NCBI GenBank assembly: GCA_020025755.1
Contig: JAHHRO010000004.1
Location: 1-64,000, forward strand
Reading direction: 5' to 3'
DNA length: 64,000 nucleotides
Source: Butyricicoccus sp.
Lineage (GTDB): Bacteria > Bacillota > Clostridia > Oscillospirales > Butyricicoccaceae
The notes beneath the pieces were generated by a model. That model worked only from the letters and a program-made list of their open reading frames with translations, did no database searches and was not told the DNA's origin. Positions 61,941 through 64,000 of this stretch are shown piece by piece; the stretch's first letter is position 1; each line of letters begins with the position of its first letter. The translations under genes were made by a program, and so were the position numbers.

Positions 61941-64000
61941 TTATGAAATGCGTTTGTCCGGAATCGCTTCGCGCACGATGATCGCCGCCGCTTCTGCGCG
62001 GGTAATGGGATCGTTCGGACGAAACGCATGTGTTCCGGCATCGCCTGTCAGAACGCCTGCGCGATATAATCGCTCGATTTCCGTATGATATGGGGTCGAT
62101 GCCGATACATCGGGTGCTGTAATAGAAGTTTTACTGGTTAGCGCAGACTCCGGCAGCGCGCGAGCAAAGAGATATGCCATCTCGGCGCGGGTTGCGGATG
62201 TATTGTAGGATGAAAAGGTATTCCATGCAAGGATATCACGCGCAAGGGCATCGTTTAAAAAGTCATGATACCAGACCGCGCTTCCAGCCCCTAAAGCTCC
62301 CGTACCGCCCCGATACCGGTCGGATAAGACAGCTGCCATTTTAATGGCTTCTGCTCTTGTGATGGAAGCATTGGGCTGGAATTTTCCCTTGCCGCTTCCC
62401 TGCATGATCCCAAGCCTGCAAGCATTTGGAATCGCGCCTGTGTGCTTGTCGCCATACCATGCCGTTTCCGAAACATCGGTAAACTGTCCGGTACGGTAGG
62501 TTTCCACAGCCTTGATATTTGCAAGGGAAGCTGTCCCAGACAAAGCCGAAAACCGGATTTGATGCGCTTTTGCATAGGTCTGTGCGGTGGAGCCTTCCAG
62601 TGCGTATATGGTCATCTTTTGGGAAGGTGTGCCGAGGGTTCCAAACTCGCCGTTCGTGCCTCCGATGCCAAAGAGTGCGTCCTCTGCAAGTGCCGCATCT
62701 ATGCCATAAAAAACTACGGTATCCACGGAATCTGATGCCGAAAATGCTGCGCCCGTGATCTCTTTCAGACTGCGTGGGAAGACAATGCGCTTTAAGTGTT
62801 TACAGCGTGCAAAGGTATGCGGCGCAACCGACTGCACGCCCTCCGGTATGACAACTGAGGTTAGGCTGTCACAATCGGCGAAAAGTTCGGTGGGAAGCTG
62901 CCTTAAATTATGTGAAAGTTTCATGAGGGTCATGCTGATGCAGCCTTTGCATGCGCCCTGCCCCACGGTCTGCACGGTATCCGGCAGATAAATCGCACTC
63001 AGCTTGCCGCAGTTTTGAAATGCATAGGCATCTATCTGCGTTAAGCCTTCGGGCAAGTCCACCCAGTACAGCTCTCCCGCACCCTCAAAGGCACGTTCCG
63101 CAAGCCGTACTGTTCCGGCAGGTACGATATACCGGTGCTCTGTGCGTCCAGCTGGATATCGTACCAGTGTCTTTCCATCTTTGGAAAACAGTACGCCATC
63201 CTTTACCATATAATCTGTATTTCCGGCAGGCAGCTGAAAAGAGGTGACATTCGAGGCAAACATCCAGTCTGTATTGCCGCTGTCAGGTGCGGCAGACACC
63301 GAAAATCCTGCAAATTTTGTTCCCATAAAAGCATCCTCCGCGCAGGCGGTCAGTGCTTTGGGCTGATTGACCTTTTCCAGCACCTGACACCGCAGAAATG
63401 CACCTGATTCAATCTGGGTGACGGTATCCGGCAGCGTGAGCTGTGTGAGTGCATGGTTTTCCGCAAAGGACTGCTTACCGATTTTCTGTAATCGGCTGTT
63501 TGGTGCAAAATGAACCTCTTTACATTTATAATGTCTGGAAAAAACCGAATCCCCAATCTCGGTAATGCCTGCGCCGATCTCGATTTTTTGGATGTCATTC
63601 GCTTGCCACGGGGTCACATATGCCATCCATGGTGCTTTTGTAACTGCACCTGTGCCGTCGATCTGCAAGGTTTTGCCGTCGCAGGTATACCATGCACTTG
63701 AACCACACATACCTGCACTATACGGTGCGTCCAGATTCGGGGCAAATAAAGTGAGTGCTGGGTCACGCAGAGACAGCCGTGCACCGTCCGCTGTGAACGT
63801 CTTATTTGCCGGCGCAAGCTGGAAAGCCGTGAGTTTCGGACAATGAGAAAAGGCAAATGCACCGATTGTCGTTAAATTTTTGGGCAGCTCAATCGCACGC
63901 AAACCTGTATTATAAAACGCATATGCACCAATTTCGGTCAAACTCTCGGGTAGGGTAACACTTTGAATCTGGTCATAGTCCTTAAACGCACGCGCACCAA
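61941..64000 (-). CDS. BspA-type leucine-rich-repeat surface protein with SLH domains (partial)
   Basis: The frame is open to the window edge, so the N-terminus is missing; 686 residues are visible. The first 450 are BspA-like leucine-rich repeats (units such as LTEIGAYAFYNTGLRAIELP). From about residue 500 three SLH repeats follow (FTDVSETAWYG, ITRAEAIKMAAVLSDRYRG, ITRAEAAAIIVREAI), placing the anchor at the C-terminus. Such proteins are surface adhesins in gut bacteria. It lies 101 bases upstream of the SLH protein on the same strand and may share its transcript. Confidence 0.9.
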   Translation of the reverse strand, partial: GARAFKDYDQIQSVTLPESLTEIGAYAFYNTGLRAIELPKNLTTIGAFAFSHCPKLTAFQLAPANKTFTADGARLSLRDPALTLFAPNLDAPYSAGMCGSSAWYTCDGKTLQIDGTGAVTKAPWMAYVTPWQANDIQKIEIGAGITEIGDSVFSRHYKCKEVHFAPNSRLQKIGKQSFAENHALTQLTLPDTVTQIESGAFLRCQVLEKVNQPKALTACAEDAFMGTKFAGFSVSAAPDSGNTDWMFASNVTSFQLPAGNTDYMVKDGVLFSKDGKTLVRYPAGRTEHRYIVPAGTVRLAERAFEGAGELYWVDLPEGLTQIDAYAFQNCGKLSAIYLPDTVQTVGQGACKGCISMTLMKLSHNLRQLPTELFADCDSLTSVVIPEGVQSVAPHTFARCKHLKRIVFPRSLKEITGAAFSASDSVDTVVFYGIDAALAEDALFGIGGTNGEFGTLGTPSQKMTIYALEGSTAQTYAKAHQIRFSALSGTASLANIKAVETYRTGQFTDVSETAWYGDKHTGAIPNACRLGIMQGSGKGKFQPNASITRAEAIKMAAVLSDRYRGGTGALGAGSAVWYHDFLNDALARDILAWNTFSSYNTSATRAEMAYLFARALPESALTSKTSITAPDVSASTPYHTEIERLYRAGVLTGDAGTHAFRPNDPITRAEAAAIIVREAIPDKRIS

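Noticed and set aside
1..64000. CRISPR array or cas genes
   Set aside because: No regularly spaced direct repeats and no Cas-like proteins were seen.

Overview
The window reads as one continuous chromosomal stretch of an endospore-forming, Gram-positive Clostridia bacterium, most like an Oscillospirales gut species (Butyricicoccus/Agathobaculum type). The evidence is the rpmG-secE-nusG-rplKA-rplJL order, the mazG-HU-rqcP-yabP-yabQ-divIC-yabR sporulation and division cluster, an EFR1 flavodoxin-ferredoxin, DUF4364, HemZ, type III pantothenate kinases, BspA-type repeat proteins with SLH domains, consensus sigma-A promoters and AGGAGG ribosome binding sites. The genus is an inference.

Layout. 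1-1450: a fragment of a structured repeat and an AT-rich standalone HsdR-N nuclease-like gene. 1.5-5.2 kb: ribosomal protein and transcription genes with an L10 leader attenuator. 5.2-7.4 kb: a methyltransferase, pyrE and an unknown gene. 7.4-9.4 kb: a second, better preserved copy of the repeat, then a Cys-codon leader peptide, an intrinsic terminator and a TcyP-like cystine symporter. 9.5-10.6 kb: a holin-like/endolysin pair and tRNA-Gln. 10.7-13.6 kb: typA, ridA and DUF4364. 13.7-20.8 kb: a DNA-repair operon (GNAT-radC-uvrB-EFR1-uvrA) whose promoter contains a LexA-like box. 20.9-28.8 kb: recJ, relA, dtd, an MBL hydrolase, hemZ and a uridine-kinase-like gene. 28.8-33.9 kb: a zinc ribbon protein, a SpoVB/MurJ flippase and the yab cluster.

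34-41.5 kb: a candidate minus-strand small RNA, an amidohydrolase, a class I fumarase alpha subunit without its beta partner, hpf, a VanW protein, rsmA, several uncharacterised small minus-strand genes, a YfcE phosphoesterase and coaX. 41.8-50 kb: glyA, an SMI1 protein, pgi, a DUF975 membrane protein, a second divergent coaX with an ECF transporter gene (probably panT), a P1 peptidase and an RluA pseudouridine synthase. 50-64 kb: three tandem M42 aminopeptidases, a lipoprotein with a zinc-protease motif, an unknown gene behind a sigma-D-like -10 element, an NCS2 permease, a 901-residue Sel1-repeat protein, a decayed IS1182-like transposase, an SLH protein and a truncated BspA-LRR/SLH surface protein.

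Most genes are housekeeping. The signals that deserve follow-up are the cysteine-codon attenuator upstream of the cystine symporter, the roughly 90-nt small RNA near 34.0-34.1 kb, the structured repeat, the LexA-like box over the repair operon, the GNAT gene with an apparent AUA start, and the pantothenate-kinase paralogue with an altered phosphate-binding motif.
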